DNA from: an uncultured SAR116 cluster alpha proteobacterium
Lineage (GTDB): Bacteria; Pseudomonadota; Alphaproteobacteria; Puniceispirillales; Marisalimonadaceae
Length of the DNA: 64,000 bases
Assembly: GCA_902618025.1 (NCBI GenBank)
Contig: CACMYY010000002.1
Span: forward strand, 62,001-126,000
Direction of reading: 5' to 3'
Position 1 is the stretch's first letter. Each line of letters opens with the position of its first letter. Made by a program: the position numbers and the translations under genes. The notes beneath the pieces are model-generated. The model had not been told where the DNA came from. It did not search any database and saw only the letters and a program-made list of their open reading frames with translations. Shown in pieces: positions 1-11,003 of the stretch.

Positions 1-149
1 GTTTATATTGCAACTAGTAACAGTAAATGTAATAAAAAGAAAAAATATGTACTTAATCATAAAAATTACCAAAATTAATAATTTTTTATTGTAAAATAAA
101 CACGACTTATTTTGTAACTATTCTTTTAGATTTTATAGGAAATTAGAAA

Positions 150-899
150 TTGAAACAATTAGAAACTAACAATCACAAATTTATTATGAATTTAATAAGT
201 TTTTATAAAGAAATTGGTATTGATATGTTAATTACTAGTGAAAAAATTTATACCAGATCTAATTTTGATATAAGTGGATACGATAATTATAAAAATAAAA
301 AAAATAAAGACAAAGAAATTAAAGAATTAGAGTATTCATTTAAAAATTTTGATGGTTGTAATTTAAAAAAAACCGCAACAAATTTTGTCAAATTTTTAGG
401 TAATATTGATTCAAAGTTTCTTATAATCGATGGACCTCCCGATATAGAAGAAGATAGAACAGGCATTCCTTTTTTGTCAGTTAAAGGAGAACTTTTTGAA
501 AAAATGTTGAATGCAATAAAACTTTCCAAAAGTGATGTTTTTATAATAAAAAGTATTCCATGGAGGCCTCCAGGTAATAGGTACCCAACTATAGAAGAAT
601 TAAAAATCTGTAGACCCTTCATTCTTAATTTGATAAATTTAATTAAGCCTAAAATTATTGTTTGTTTAGGCGAAGTTCCTACTAGTCAAATTTTTGAATT
701 GGATCAAAGTATAATGAAACTTAGGGGAAAGTGGAGGTTACTGCAATCTAAACAAATATTTGACTCAGACCATTCAAATTATGATATTTCTGTTCTTCCA
801 ACATTAAGTATAACCCATTTGATAGAAAGACCAGATTTAAAAAAATATGCATGGGAAGATATGAAATTATTCAGAGATAAAATCAAAGAAATTTCTTAA
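150..899 (+). CDS. Uracil-DNA glycosylase family protein (family 4-like)
   Basis: Motifs EEDRTGIPF..KGELFEKML, PWRPPGNRYPT, ICRPFI and IIVCLGEVP resemble alphaproteobacterial UDG4-like proteins; TTG start. Confidence 0.8.
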   Translation: MKQLETNNHKFIMNLISFYKEIGIDMLITSEKIYTRSNFDISGYDNYKNKKNKDKEIKELEYSFKNFDGCNLKKTATNFVKFLGNIDSKFLIIDGPPDIEEDRTGIPFLSVKGELFEKMLNAIKLSKSDVFIIKSIPWRPPGNRYPTIEELKICRPFILNLINLIKPKIIVCLGEVPTSQIFELDQSIMKLRGKWRLLQSKQIFDSDHSNYDISVLPTLSITHLIERPDLKKYAWEDMKLFRDKIKEIS

Positions 900-903
900 A
901 ATT

Positions 904-2679
904 ATGGTTGTTTTAAAAAATAAAAAATCTTTTTTCATCCTTATTTTTTTATGTAAATTGTTTTTTAGTAATTTTTCATTTGCAAATATTGAAAATACAA
1001 AAAATATTCTTTCTTCTAGTGATATTAAAATCTATAAAAAAATCTTTAAAATTCACAAGCTTCCAATTAAGAGTAAAAAAGCTAAAGAATGGCAAAAGGT
1101 AGACAATTTAATAAAAAAATTAAGTAATAGAATTTTATTGGGTAACGTATATGCAGAAAGATTTTTACATCCCACGGGATGGAGAAGTTCGTACAGTGAT
1201 TTAAAAAATTGGCTTGATAAATATAATGATCACCCAGACGCTACCAGAATAACAAGGATTGCTTTAAGAAGGAAACCAAATAATTCGAAGAGTCCAAAAA
1301 AACCAACACCAGGTTTTCTAAATGGCTATGGCACTTATAAAGCAAATTTACTTAAGCCTAAATTTCCTATAGATAATCATAAATATAAAAATTATACCTA
1401 CTCTACTTCAATTAAATTTAGAAGAGCTGTTAACAAAAGAAACATCACATATGCTGAAAATTTATTGAGTAGTAATAAAGTCAAAAAATACCTAACAAAA
1501 AAAGAGTTATCTCAACTTAGAGCAGAATTATCGCATGCGCTCTTTATTTTTGATAAAGACTATGAATCCATCAGACAAGCCAGACTTTCTTTAAGTTTGT
1601 CTGAAAAACCAAATCCCCTAGCATTATGGGCTGGTGGCTTGGCCTCTTGGAGAACAAAAAATATTACATTAGCCAAATTTTTCTTTAATAAATTATCAAA
1701 TATAAAAGAACCTGACGGAATAGCTGCTGCTGGAGGATATTGGTCAGCGCGAATTTCATTTTTTTTAGGAAAAGCTAAAGAGGCCAATTTTTTTCTTAAA
1801 AAAGCAGCTACAAGAGAAAGAACATTTTATGGTTCATTAGCAATGGCTTCTTTAGGATATAAATATGAACCAAATTTTACTTTACCTGAATATGATAAAA
1901 ATTTGATTAATAAAATCACTTCATATAAAGGTGGACAAAGAGCTTTAGCTTTAATTGAAGTGAATGAGTTCCATAAAGCAGCTAGAGAATTCAGAAAAAT
2001 TATTCCAAAATTTGATATACAAGATTATCCACAGTTATTATCCTTTACTTCCAAAAATAATATGCCTGGTTTAACTTTTAGATTGGCTGCAATTTTAAGA
2101 AATGATCACAATCAAATAATGCTAGGTGGGTTATATCCTATACCAAAGTGGGAAATTGACGAAATTGACCTGAAAGATAAAGCGCTTCTTTATGCTATTG
2201 CTCGACAAGAATCAGGTTTTAACCCAAGAGCTAAAAGTTCTTCAAAAGCTATGGGTGTTTTACAAATAATACCATCTACAGCTGCTTTCATAATGAAAAA
2301 CAGAGAATATAGGCTTAGAAGGAGCAAAAATCATTTACTTTATAATCCCACTCACAATATTTATATCGGTTCAAAGTACATCAAATTTCTTTTTAATTTG
2401 CCAACAGTTAATAACGATTTGATGTGGGTGTTAGCAAGTTACAACGCAGGTCCTGGTAATTTTAAAAAATGGTCCAAAGAAAAAGATTATAAGTATAAAG
2501 ACACTTTGTTGATGTTAGAAAGTTTGCCTGCTAGAGAAACCAGAAATTATATTAAGTTAGTTCTTACTAACTTATGGGTTTATAAGACAAGGTTTAATCA
2601 AGATAATAATATCCTTTTTTCTTTAGCATCTGGTAAATCAATAAATTCAAAAGTTTTCTTTCATAATACAGGAAGTTAA
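904..2679 (+). CDS. slt: Soluble lytic murein transglycosylase
   Basis: N-terminal signal-like segment, helical repeats, C-terminal SLT motifs ARQESGFNPRAKSSSKAMGVLQIIPSTA and ASYNAGPGN. Confidence 0.9.
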   Translation: MVVLKNKKSFFILIFLCKLFFSNFSFANIENTKNILSSSDIKIYKKIFKIHKLPIKSKKAKEWQKVDNLIKKLSNRILLGNVYAERFLHPTGWRSSYSDLKNWLDKYNDHPDATRITRIALRRKPNNSKSPKKPTPGFLNGYGTYKANLLKPKFPIDNHKYKNYTYSTSIKFRRAVNKRNITYAENLLSSNKVKKYLTKKELSQLRAELSHALFIFDKDYESIRQARLSLSLSEKPNPLALWAGGLASWRTKNITLAKFFFNKLSNIKEPDGIAAAGGYWSARISFFLGKAKEANFFLKKAATRERTFYGSLAMASLGYKYEPNFTLPEYDKNLINKITSYKGGQRALALIEVNEFHKAAREFRKIIPKFDIQDYPQLLSFTSKNNMPGLTFRLAAILRNDHNQIMLGGLYPIPKWEIDEIDLKDKALLYAIARQESGFNPRAKSSSKAMGVLQIIPSTAAFIMKNREYRLRRSKNHLLYNPTHNIYIGSKYIKFLFNLPTVNNDLMWVLASYNAGPGNFKKWSKEKDYKYKDTLLMLESLPARETRNYIKLVLTNLWVYKTRFNQDNNILFSLASGKSINSKVFFHNTGS

Positions 2680-2683
2680 TTTC

Positions 2684-3226
2684 ATGACAGATGAAAATAA
2701 ATTCTTTCAAATTAATGTAGCAATCGTGACAATTTCTGACACTAGAAGTTTACATAATGATAAATCAGGAGATGTTTTATTTGAAAGAGTAAAAAAATTT
2801 GGTCATAAAATTACAATTAGAGAAATAGTTAAAGACGATTTTACTAAGATTTCTGACCTATTTTTAAAATTAACAAAAAAAGATGATATTGATGTAATCA
2901 TATCTACAGGAGGAACGGGCCTTACTGGAAGAGATATAACACCAGAAGTAATGAAAACACTTTTTGAAAAAAATATAGATGGCTTTGGAGAAATGTTTCG
3001 TTGGCTGTCATATAGGAAAATTGGCACTTCTGCATTACAATCAAGAGCTTTAGCAGGTGTTGCAAACGGTAAATACATTTTTTGTTTACCTGGTTCCCCA
3101 TCTGCGTGCAAAGACGGATGGGATGAAATATTAAAATATCAATTAGATATAAGACATAAACCATGTAATTTTGTAGAAATAATGCCTAGACTTCAAGAAC
3201 ATAAATTTTTTCGTACTAAGAATTGA
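2684..3226 (+). CDS. moaB: Molybdenum cofactor biosynthesis protein B
   Basis: VAIVTISDTRS, ISTGGTGLTGRDITPEV, FCLPGSPSACKDGWDEIL motifs. Confidence 0.9.
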   Translation: MTDENKFFQINVAIVTISDTRSLHNDKSGDVLFERVKKFGHKITIREIVKDDFTKISDLFLKLTKKDDIDVIISTGGTGLTGRDITPEVMKTLFEKNIDGFGEMFRWLSYRKIGTSALQSRALAGVANGKYIFCLPGSPSACKDGWDEILKYQLDIRHKPCNFVEIMPRLQEHKFFRTKN

Positions 3227-3918
3227 TGATAAATTTTGATATCGAAAGAGATTTATATAATAAAAAAACTATAATGATTGGAGTTGACGAAGCTGGAAGA
3301 GGTTCATGGGCTGGCCCTTTAGTAGCTACTGCATGTTGGATTGACTTTAGAAAACATAAATATTTGCATTCAAAAATAAATGACAGTAAAAAATTAAATC
3401 ATTTTAAGCGAAAAGAGATTTTATTATCTTTAGATAATTATGTTCATTATTCTTCGGCTATTGCAAGTGTTTATGAAATCGATGAATATGGTCTTTCATA
3501 TGCAAATGCAATAGCTATGAAAAGATCTATATTTTCAGTTACTCAAGTACTAACAAAACATAAAGAACATAGTAATAAAAATTTCTGCATTTATATTGAT
3601 GGAAAATTTAAGCCAGATTTTCCCAATTTAGACAAATTTTTAAAACATAAAAGCTTAAAAATTAATGTTAGCTTAGTTAAAACTCTGATTAAAGGTGATA
3701 GTTTGTCGAAAACCATAGCATTAGCTAGTATCATCTCTAAAGAAATAAGGGACAATATCATGAAACAATTGGCAATAAACCATTCTTGTTATTCATTTGA
3801 TAGTCACTTTGGTTATGGAACGGTTGAACATAGAAACGCAATTTTAAAAAATGGTGTTTCAAATTTACATAGGAAATCATTTAAACCCGTAGCTACTATA
3901 TATAGTAAAAATTCATAA
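3223..3918 (+). CDS. rnhB: Ribonuclease HII
   Basis: GVDEAGRGSWAGPLVA, DSKKL, HFGYGT..H motifs; 4-nt overlap with moaB. Confidence 0.92.
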   Translation: MMINFDIERDLYNKKTIMIGVDEAGRGSWAGPLVATACWIDFRKHKYLHSKINDSKKLNHFKRKEILLSLDNYVHYSSAIASVYEIDEYGLSYANAIAMKRSIFSVTQVLTKHKEHSNKNFCIYIDGKFKPDFPNLDKFLKHKSLKINVSLVKTLIKGDSLSKTIALASIISKEIRDNIMKQLAINHSCYSFDSHFGYGTVEHRNAILKNGVSNLHRKSFKPVATIYSKNS

Positions 3919-3988
3919 TAAAACTACATATTTTGTAGTAGTTAATTAATTTTCACTAAGTAATTGACTTTATTGAAGTTTTATCATT

Positions 3989-3997
3989 TTATCCACA
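3989..3997 (+). promoter_or_regulatory. Consensus DnaA box TTATCCACA upstream of ccrM
   Basis: Exact 9-mer, 34 nt before the ccrM start codon. Confidence 0.4.
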
Positions 3998-4031
3998 GGA
4001 TATAAACAATATAAAAAATTTAAGATTAAAT

Positions 4032-5114
4032 ATGCCTTTGAAAAATTTTTTAAATCGCGTGGTTGTTGGAGACTGCATTGAGAAAATGGATGTATTGCCA
4101 CCTGAAAGCGTGGATTTGATTTTTGCAGACCCACCTTATAATCTTCAACTAAATGGAGATCTAGCCAGACCAAATCAAACTAAAGTTGATGGTGTTAGAG
4201 AAAGTTGGGATAGGTTTAATTCTATTTCAGATTATGATAATTATTCAAAGAAATGGATGAGTTCCGCCAGACGTATTTTAAAGCCTAATGGAAGTATTTG
4301 GGTTATTGGATCTTACCACAATATTTTTAGATTAGGCTATATTTTACAAGATTTAGAGTTTTGGTTGTTAAATGATGTCATTTGGAGAAAAGTTAATCCA
4401 ATGCCAAATTTTCGTGGTAGACGATTTACTAATGCTCATGAAACTTTAATTTGGGCATCAAAATCAAAAAATTCTAAATATACTTTTAATTATGAGGCTA
4501 TGAAGTCTTTAAATGGAGATCTCCAAATGCGTTCAGATTGGTCTCTACCAATTTGTACTGGTGATGAAAGATTAAAGAATAAAGAAGGTAAAAAGATACA
4601 TCCAACGCAAAAACCAGAAAATCTTCTAAATAGAGTTATAATGTCAAGTAGTAACATTGGTGATATTGTACTTGACCCATTCTTTGGTACAGGAACTACT
4701 GGTGCAGTTGCAAAAAAACTTAGAAGAAATTTTATTGGTATTGAACAAGATGCAAAATATGCTTTAGAGGCTGAAAAAAGAATTAATAAAGTTATAGAAA
4801 TTCAAACTAAAGATCTTATTCAATCTCCAAAAAAAATTACCGAACCAAGAATTCCATTTGGTCATTTGTTAGAACAAGGGTTAATAAACCCAGGTGAATT
4901 ATTACAAGATTCTCGAAGAAGATGGACTGCTAAAATTAGGGCAGACGGAAGTTTGATTTCTCAAAATAAAAAAGGTTCAATACACTCAGTAGGGGCTGAT
5001 TTACAAGGCTTACAAGCATGCAACGGATGGACTTTTTGGCACATAAAACGGTCTGGAAAGCTTGTTCCAATAGACAGTTTGAGACATGCAGCAAGAGCAG
5101 TTAATCAATCGTAG
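4032..5114 (+). CDS. ccrM: CcrM-type adenine DNA methyltransferase (GANTC)
   Basis: [36 protein letters not shown] and the CcrM-type C-terminal extension ([13 protein letters not shown]...GWTFWHI). Confidence 0.93.
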   Translation: MPLKNFLNRVVVGDCIEKMDVLPPESVDLIFADPPYNLQLNGDLARPNQTKVDGVRESWDRFNSISDYDNYSKKWMSSARRILKPNGSIWVIGSYHNIFRLGYILQDLEFWLLNDVIWRKVNPMPNFRGRRFTNAHETLIWASKSKNSKYTFNYEAMKSLNGDLQMRSDWSLPICTGDERLKNKEGKKIHPTQKPENLLNRVIMSSSNIGDIVLDPFFGTGTTGAVAKKLRRNFIGIEQDAKYALEAEKRINKVIEIQTKDLIQSPKKITEPRIPFGHLLEQGLINPGELLQDSRRRWTAKIRADGSLISQNKKGSIHSVGADLQGLQACNGWTFWHIKRSGKLVPIDSLRHAARAVNQS

Positions 5115-7278
5115 ACTTTAAATTTAGCCTACCTTTATGTAAAATCGGTTCAGTATAACCTGAAGGACTAACATTACCTTCTAGGATCAAGTCGACAGAT
5201 GCTCTAAAAGCTATTGATTTATCAAAGTTGTTAGACATAGGTTTATAGTTTCTATCACCTTTATTTTGTTGATCAACAACTTTGGCCATTTTTTTCATAG
5301 TTTCAATAAGTTGATCTTTGGAGAAAATATCGTGTTTGAGCCAGTTACAAAGGTGTTGGCTAGAAATTCTGCAAGTTGCACGGTCTTCCATTAATGCAAT
5401 GTTATTGATATCTGGAACCTTAGAGCACCCAACACCTTGATCAATCCACCTTACCACATAGCCTAGAATACCTTGAGCATTATTATCCATTTCTTTTTGT
5501 ATTTCCTCTTTGGACCAATTATGGCCTTTTGAAACAGGTACAGAAAGTATATCGTTTAAATAATTGTTATTATCATTAGATTTATCTTTTTGAACATTGA
5601 ACACGTTAATTTGGTGATAATGTAAAGCATGAAGAGTAGCTGCTGTAGGACTTGGAACCCATGCAGTATTAGCTCCACTTTTTGGATGATTAATTTTTTG
5701 CTCTAACATCTCATTCATAAGATCGGGCATGGCCCACATTCCTTTACCAATTTGTGCTTTACCAGAAAGTCCACATTCAAGTCCAATCTTTACATTATTA
5801 TTTTCATACGCTGAAATCCACTTGGCATTTTTGATCTCACCTTTTGGTATTATAGGACCCATTTCCATTGCTGTATGTATTTCATCACCTGTTCTATCTA
5901 AGAAGCCAGTATTAATAAATACAGTTCTTTCACGTGCCATTCTGATGCATTCTTTTAAATTAACACTTGTTCTTCTCTCTTCATCCATAATCCCAATCTT
6001 GAGAGTATTTCTTTCTAATTGAAGAGCATCTTCTACAGCACTAAAGATATCACATGCAAATTTGACTTCCTCTGGTCCGTGCATTTTTGGTTTAACAATA
6101 TATACTGATCCAGTTCTAGAATTCATTTTATGGATTTTAATGTCATGAATTGCAATTAATGACGTAATCATCGCATCCATAATACCTTCTGGTATTTCTT
6201 CCCCATTTTTTAACAAAATAGCTGGGTTTGTCATTAGGTGTCCAACATTACGGATTAACATAACTGATCTACCTGGAAGTTTATATTCTCCAGAAGATGT
6301 CATGTAGATTTTATCTGGATTTAGTTTTCTTGTAATGGTTTTACCATTTTTTTCAAAAGTGTCTTGAAGGTCACCTTTCATAAGTCCTAACCAGTTTCTA
6401 TAGGCCAATACTTTATCTTCTGCATCTACTGTTGCTACTGAGTCTTCACAGTCTTGTATTGTTGTTAAGGCTGACTCAATTATAATGTCATCTATACCTG
6501 CATTGTCTCCGGCTCCAATGTTACCTTCTTTATCTACTAATATTTCAATGTGCAAATTATTATTTTTCAAAAGAATACAACTGGGATTTTTAGGATTTCC
6601 TTGATAGGCAACATATTGACTTTTGTTTTCTAAATGCGAAGCAGTGCCATTTGAAGTCTCAGCTAAAAGATTTTCATTTTCTATTTTATATGAATTAACA
6701 TCTTTATGTGAACAATTCTGTAATGGAAAATTTTTATCTAAAAACTCTTTTGCATAAGCTATTACTTTTTTTCCTCTTATGGGATTATAAGAAGGTGATC
6801 TTTCAGCGTTATCATTTTCAGAAATAGCGTCTGTTCCATAAAGTGCATCATATAAACTTCCCCATCTTGCATTTGCTGCGTTTAGCGCATATCTAGCATT
6901 TGTAACTGGTACAACTAACTGAGGTCCAGCTTTAAGAGCTAATTCATCATCTACATTTTTTGTCTCGATTTGGAAATTTTCACCTTCAGGTATAATGTAA
7001 TTAATTTTTTTTAAAAAGTTTACATATTCTTCATGAACAATATCTTTACTAGAGTTTTCTAGATAGAATTTGTCTATTTTACTTTTTATTTCACTTCTAA
7101 TTTGAAGTAATTCTTTGTTTCTAGGAACAAATTGATTTAAAATTGTTTCTAATTTATCCCAAAACATATCAGAGGAAATGTTTGTACCGGTAAGTACCTC
7201 ATTTTCGATAAAATTAGCAAGAATTTCTGATACCTGTAAATTACCACGTTTTAATCGTTTAGTCATTTTTATCCCCAA
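5101..7278 (-). CDS. glcB: Malate synthase G
   Basis: 725 aa with GlcB motifs ([58 protein letters not shown]). Confidence 0.96.
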   Translation of the reverse strand: MGIKMTKRLKRGNLQVSEILANFIENEVLTGTNISSDMFWDKLETILNQFVPRNKELLQIRSEIKSKIDKFYLENSSKDIVHEEYVNFLKKINYIIPEGENFQIETKNVDDELALKAGPQLVVPVTNARYALNAANARWGSLYDALYGTDAISENDNAERSPSYNPIRGKKVIAYAKEFLDKNFPLQNCSHKDVNSYKIENENLLAETSNGTASHLENKSQYVAYQGNPKNPSCILLKNNNLHIEILVDKEGNIGAGDNAGIDDIIIESALTTIQDCEDSVATVDAEDKVLAYRNWLGLMKGDLQDTFEKNGKTITRKLNPDKIYMTSSGEYKLPGRSVMLIRNVGHLMTNPAILLKNGEEIPEGIMDAMITSLIAIHDIKIHKMNSRTGSVYIVKPKMHGPEEVKFACDIFSAVEDALQLERNTLKIGIMDEERRTSVNLKECIRMARERTVFINTGFLDRTGDEIHTAMEMGPIIPKGEIKNAKWISAYENNNVKIGLECGLSGKAQIGKGMWAMPDLMNEMLEQKINHPKSGANTAWVPSPTAATLHALHYHQINVFNVQKDKSNDNNNYLNDILSVPVSKGHNWSKEEIQKEMDNNAQGILGYVVRWIDQGVGCSKVPDINNIALMEDRATCRISSQHLCNWLKHDIFSKDQLIETMKKMAKVVDQQNKGDRNYKPMSNNFDKSIAFRASVDLILEGNVSPSGYTEPILHKGRLNLKSTID

Positions 7279-7309
7279 TGTATGTACTATTTAAAATTAA
7301 TATCATTTT

Positions 7310-8719
7310 TTAGAAATTATCTAAAGTTAATCCTTCATTTTTCAAGAGATTTTTAACTTCCAAAAATAATTCATTTTTATCTTCTTCAGATTTACCTTCA
7401 AATCTAACTACCAGTGCTTCTTCAGTGTTGCTTGCACGTATCAACCACCAACCATGATTATTCTTAACTCTTAAGCCGTCTAATGTAATAACATCTTTGG
7501 AATTATATTTTTCAAACACTTTTTTTGATATATTATCTATATTTAAAAATTTAACATCATCAGAACAAAAAACTTTAATTTCAGGTGAAACAAATGTTTT
7601 AGGTAAAGATGATATAAATTTATCTAATTCGATATTATTGGCAGTCAAGGTAAGTAGTCTTATAGCTGCATAAAGTGCATCATCATAACCAAAATATGTG
7701 TCACTAAAAAAAATGTGACCAGACATTTCTCCAGCTAATGGAGATTTTATTTCTTTAATTCTTTTTTTGATATTTGAATGTCCTGTTTTTCCAATTTCAG
7801 CTTTAAAACCTTGAGATATAATATTTTCATATGCAATATAACTTGACTTAATATCTAAAATTATTGTTTGGTTTTTTTTATCAATTGTAGTTATTGAATT
7901 TGCAAGAAATGCAGTTAATAGATCACCAGCAACTGATCTCCCTTTTTTGTCAACAACACCAATTCTGTCACCATCTCCATCAAATGCTATTCCAAGTTCA
8001 GCATCTACCTCTTCCATTTTATTTAACATAATTTTCAAAGTAGACTTATCAGTAGGATCAGGATGGTGATTTGGAAAATTACCATCAACTTGAGAATATA
8101 AAACAACATGTTTTCCAGAAATTTTTTTAGTTAACATTTCAACTGCAGGACCGGATGCACCATTACCACAATCCCAAACTATTGTTTTTTTATGAAGTTT
8201 TCTATCAATGTTTTTTAGGGGCTTTGTGATCTCATCGATATATTTACTGCTTATTTCAACAGATTTAGAAAAACCATTATATGTTTTTGAATAACCTTTT
8301 ATTGCAAAACGACTTAGTTTTTGAATATCTTCTCCAAAGAAAGAATTTTGGTTCAAGACCATTTTAAAACCGTTATAGTCTTTTGGATTGTGACTTCCAG
8401 TAACTTGTATTGCTCCATCTGCTTCATAATAATTACTTGCAAAATAAAGCATTGGTGTTGGCCCTAGCCCGATTCTGTAAACTTCGCAACCTGAATTTTT
8501 AAGTCCTTCAGTAAGTTTTTCTTCTAATGATGGACTAGATAATCTTCCATCCATTCCAACAATAATTAATGGATGTTTTTTATCTGGATTTTTTTCTCTG
8601 ACGGTAATACCAAAGAAAAAACCAAGCATCAAAGCATCTACATCAGCTAGAGTTTTTCCATAAACACCCCTAATGTCATATGATCGAAGAATTGTGCTAT
8701 CAAAAGTATGTTTAAACAT
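7310..8719 (-). CDS. Phosphomannomutase/phosphoglucomutase
   Basis: YDIRGVYG, VTGSHNPKDYNGFK, IAFDGDGDRIGVVD, GEMSGHIFF motifs. Confidence 0.93.
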   Translation of the reverse strand: MFKHTFDSTILRSYDIRGVYGKTLADVDALMLGFFFGITVREKNPDKKHPLIIVGMDGRLSSPSLEEKLTEGLKNSGCEVYRIGLGPTPMLYFASNYYEADGAIQVTGSHNPKDYNGFKMVLNQNSFFGEDIQKLSRFAIKGYSKTYNGFSKSVEISSKYIDEITKPLKNIDRKLHKKTIVWDCGNGASGPAVEMLTKKISGKHVVLYSQVDGNFPNHHPDPTDKSTLKIMLNKMEEVDAELGIAFDGDGDRIGVVDKKGRSVAGDLLTAFLANSITTIDKKNQTIILDIKSSYIAYENIISQGFKAEIGKTGHSNIKKRIKEIKSPLAGEMSGHIFFSDTYFGYDDALYAAIRLLTLTANNIELDKFISSLPKTFVSPEIKVFCSDDVKFLNIDNISKKVFEKYNSKDVITLDGLRVKNNHGWWLIRASNTEEALVVRFEGKSEEDKNELFLEVKNLLKNEGLTLDNF

Positions 8720-9585
8720 TAATATTCACTAACTACTTCACGTTTTAGCCAACTTTTAAGGTTCTGTTTCATCTCCGGTCTTTCAATAGAAAACCGAATG
8801 TTTGCTTGTATAAATCCTAGTTTAGACCCACAATCAAATCGTTCCTCTGAGAATTTATATCCCACACAATTTGACGCACCTATTCTACTTGCTATAGCGT
8901 CAGTAAGTTGAATTTCATTGCTAGCACCCCTATTTTGTTGTTCTAAAACATCAAAAACGGCTGGTTCAATAATATATCTGCCTACTACAGCCATATTGCT
9001 AGGTGCACTTTCTGTAGATGGTTTTTCTACAAGGCCTAAAATTTCAGTAATATTATCCATTGTTTTTCCAGGAGATATTACTCCATATGAAGATACGTCT
9101 TTTTTGTCTACATCCATTACGGCAAGCATATTGCCAGAATTATAATTAGTAATCATTTTTTTAATTGTATTACCACCATAAATTAAGTCATCAGCAAGAA
9201 TTATAGCCACCGGCTCATCTCCAATCAAATGTCTAGCACACCAAACAGCATGACCGAGACCAGCTGGTTCCTGTTGTCTTACATAAGCAAAAGATCCAGG
9301 AATTTTAAGCATTTCCTGCGCAGTTTTAAGAGTTTGTCTTTTTCCTTTTGAAAGTAAGTTATTTTCTAATTCAAATGAATGATCAAAATGATTTTCTATC
9401 GCTGATTTGCCTCGGCTAGTGACAAAAATAAATTGGTCAATACCTGCATTAGCTGCTTCTTCTACTGCATATTGTATGAGGGGTTTATCAACAATTGGAA
9501 GCATTTCTTTAGGCATTGACTTAGTTGCAGGAAGAAATCTTGTGCCTAATCCACCAACTGGAAATATTGCTTTTTTAATTTTCAT
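8719..9585 (-). CDS. galU: UTP-glucose-1-phosphate uridylyltransferase
   Basis: KAIFPVGGLGTRFLPATKSMPKEMLPIVDKPLIQYAVEEA. Confidence 0.95.
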   Translation of the reverse strand: MKIKKAIFPVGGLGTRFLPATKSMPKEMLPIVDKPLIQYAVEEAANAGIDQFIFVTSRGKSAIENHFDHSFELENNLLSKGKRQTLKTAQEMLKIPGSFAYVRQQEPAGLGHAVWCARHLIGDEPVAIILADDLIYGGNTIKKMITNYNSGNMLAVMDVDKKDVSSYGVISPGKTMDNITEILGLVEKPSTESAPSNMAVVGRYIIEPAVFDVLEQQNRGASNEIQLTDAIASRIGASNCVGYKFSEERFDCGSKLGFIQANIRFSIERPEMKQNLKSWLKREVVSEY

Positions 9586-9686
9586 TCACAAATCCTTTGA
9601 ATTGGTATAATAATTGATATGGTAATTATATTTTTAATTTCAATCAGTTAATAGTTTCTCATTTCTCAAATATAAGAGGATATGTC

Positions 9687-11003
9687 ATGAAAATCACAAT
9701 GTTAGGGACTGGCTACGTTGGATTAGTGTCTGGAACTTGTTTTTCAGAGTTTGGTTTTGATGTATGTTGTGTAGATAAAAACAAAGACAAAATCACAAAC
9801 TTAAAAAAAAACATCATACCTATATATGAACCGGGTCTAAAAAATTTAGTAAAAAAAAACAAAGATGCTAATCGGCTCACTTTTAGTGATGATGTAAAAA
9901 AAAACATAGCAGAAGCAGACATTGTCTTTATTGCAGTGGGAACACCAGCAAGACGTGGTGACGGTTATGCTGATCTATCATATATATATGAAGCTGCGGA
10001 AGAAATAGCAAATAATTTAATTGGCTATACAGTAATTGTTACTAAGTCCACGGTACCTGTTGGAACAGGAAATGAAATTAAAAAAATTATTAAAAAAACT
10101 AATCCCAAAGCTAAATTTGATATAGTTTCAAATCCAGAATTTTTGAGGGAAGGTAATGCTATTGAAGATTTTATGAGACCAGATAGGGTTGTTGTTGGAT
10201 ATGAAACTGAAAAAGCTAAAGAAGTAATTTCAAAAATATATAAGCCACTTTATTTAATCGAAACCCCAATTTTATTTACTGATTTAAAAACTGCAGAGTT
10301 AATTAAATATGCTGGCAATGCATTTCTAGCTGTTAAAATATCATATATTAATCAGATGGCAGATTTATGTGAAAAAGTTGGAGCTGATGTTCATGACGTT
10401 TCACGAGGTATTGGTCTAGACAAAAGAATTGGAAGTAAATTTTTGCATCCTGGACCAGGTTATGGTGGATCTTGTTTTCCAAAAGACACTCAAGCGCTCG
10501 TAAAAACAGCTAATTATTATGGTTCAAATATTTCTATTGTGGAAAATGTTGTCAATTATAATACTCAAAGAAAATTAGATATGGCAGACAAAATAATTAA
10601 TGCCTTAGGAAAAAATTGCCGTAATAAGAAAGTATCTGTTTTAGGGTTGGCATTTAAACCAGAAACGGATGATATGAGAGAAAGTCCGTGTCTAGATATT
10701 ATTCCCAAACTACAAGAGAAGAATTTACAAATCTCTGCATTTGATCCGGTAGCTATGGATGAAGCAAAAAAATTATTACAAAACATACAATTTGCAGAAA
10801 GTATTGAAGATTGTCTTAAAAATAGTGACGCACTTGCAATTTTAACTGAGTGGAACGAATTCAGGTCTCTGTCACCAGAAAGATTAAAAAGACATATGAA
10901 AGGGAATATTTTAATTGATCTAAGAAACGCTCTCAACCCAGACAGTTTTCGTGAAAGTGGATTTAAACTTATTCAAGTTGGAAGACCAACTGCTAGCCGG
11001 TAA
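9687..11003 (+). CDS. UDP-glucose 6-dehydrogenase
   Basis: MKITMLGTGYVGLVSGTCF, NPEFLREGNAIEDF, GPGYGGSCFPKDTQAL motifs. Confidence 0.95.
   Translation: MKITMLGTGYVGLVSGTCFSEFGFDVCCVDKNKDKITNLKKNIIPIYEPGLKNLVKKNKDANRLTFSDDVKKNIAEADIVFIAVGTPARRGDGYADLSYIYEAAEEIANNLIGYTVIVTKSTVPVGTGNEIKKIIKKTNPKAKFDIVSNPEFLREGNAIEDFMRPDRVVVGYETEKAKEVISKIYKPLYLIETPILFTDLKTAELIKYAGNAFLAVKISYINQMADLCEKVGADVHDVSRGIGLDKRIGSKFLHPGPGYGGSCFPKDTQALVKTANYYGSNISIVENVVNYNTQRKLDMADKIINALGKNCRNKKVSVLGLAFKPETDDMRESPCLDIIPKLQEKNLQISAFDPVAMDEAKKLLQNIQFAESIEDCLKNSDALAILTEWNEFRSLSPERLKRHMKGNILIDLRNALNPDSFRESGFKLIQVGRPTASR

Noticed and set aside
2025-2033. Second perfect DnaA box inside slt
   Set aside because: Lies in coding sequence and is explained by the codons for YPQL; about one such 9-mer is expected by chance in a window this size and composition.
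3923-3939. ACTACA-N5-TGTAGT hairpin after rnhB
   Set aside because: Only a 6-bp AT-rich stem without a U-run; not strong enough to call a terminator.
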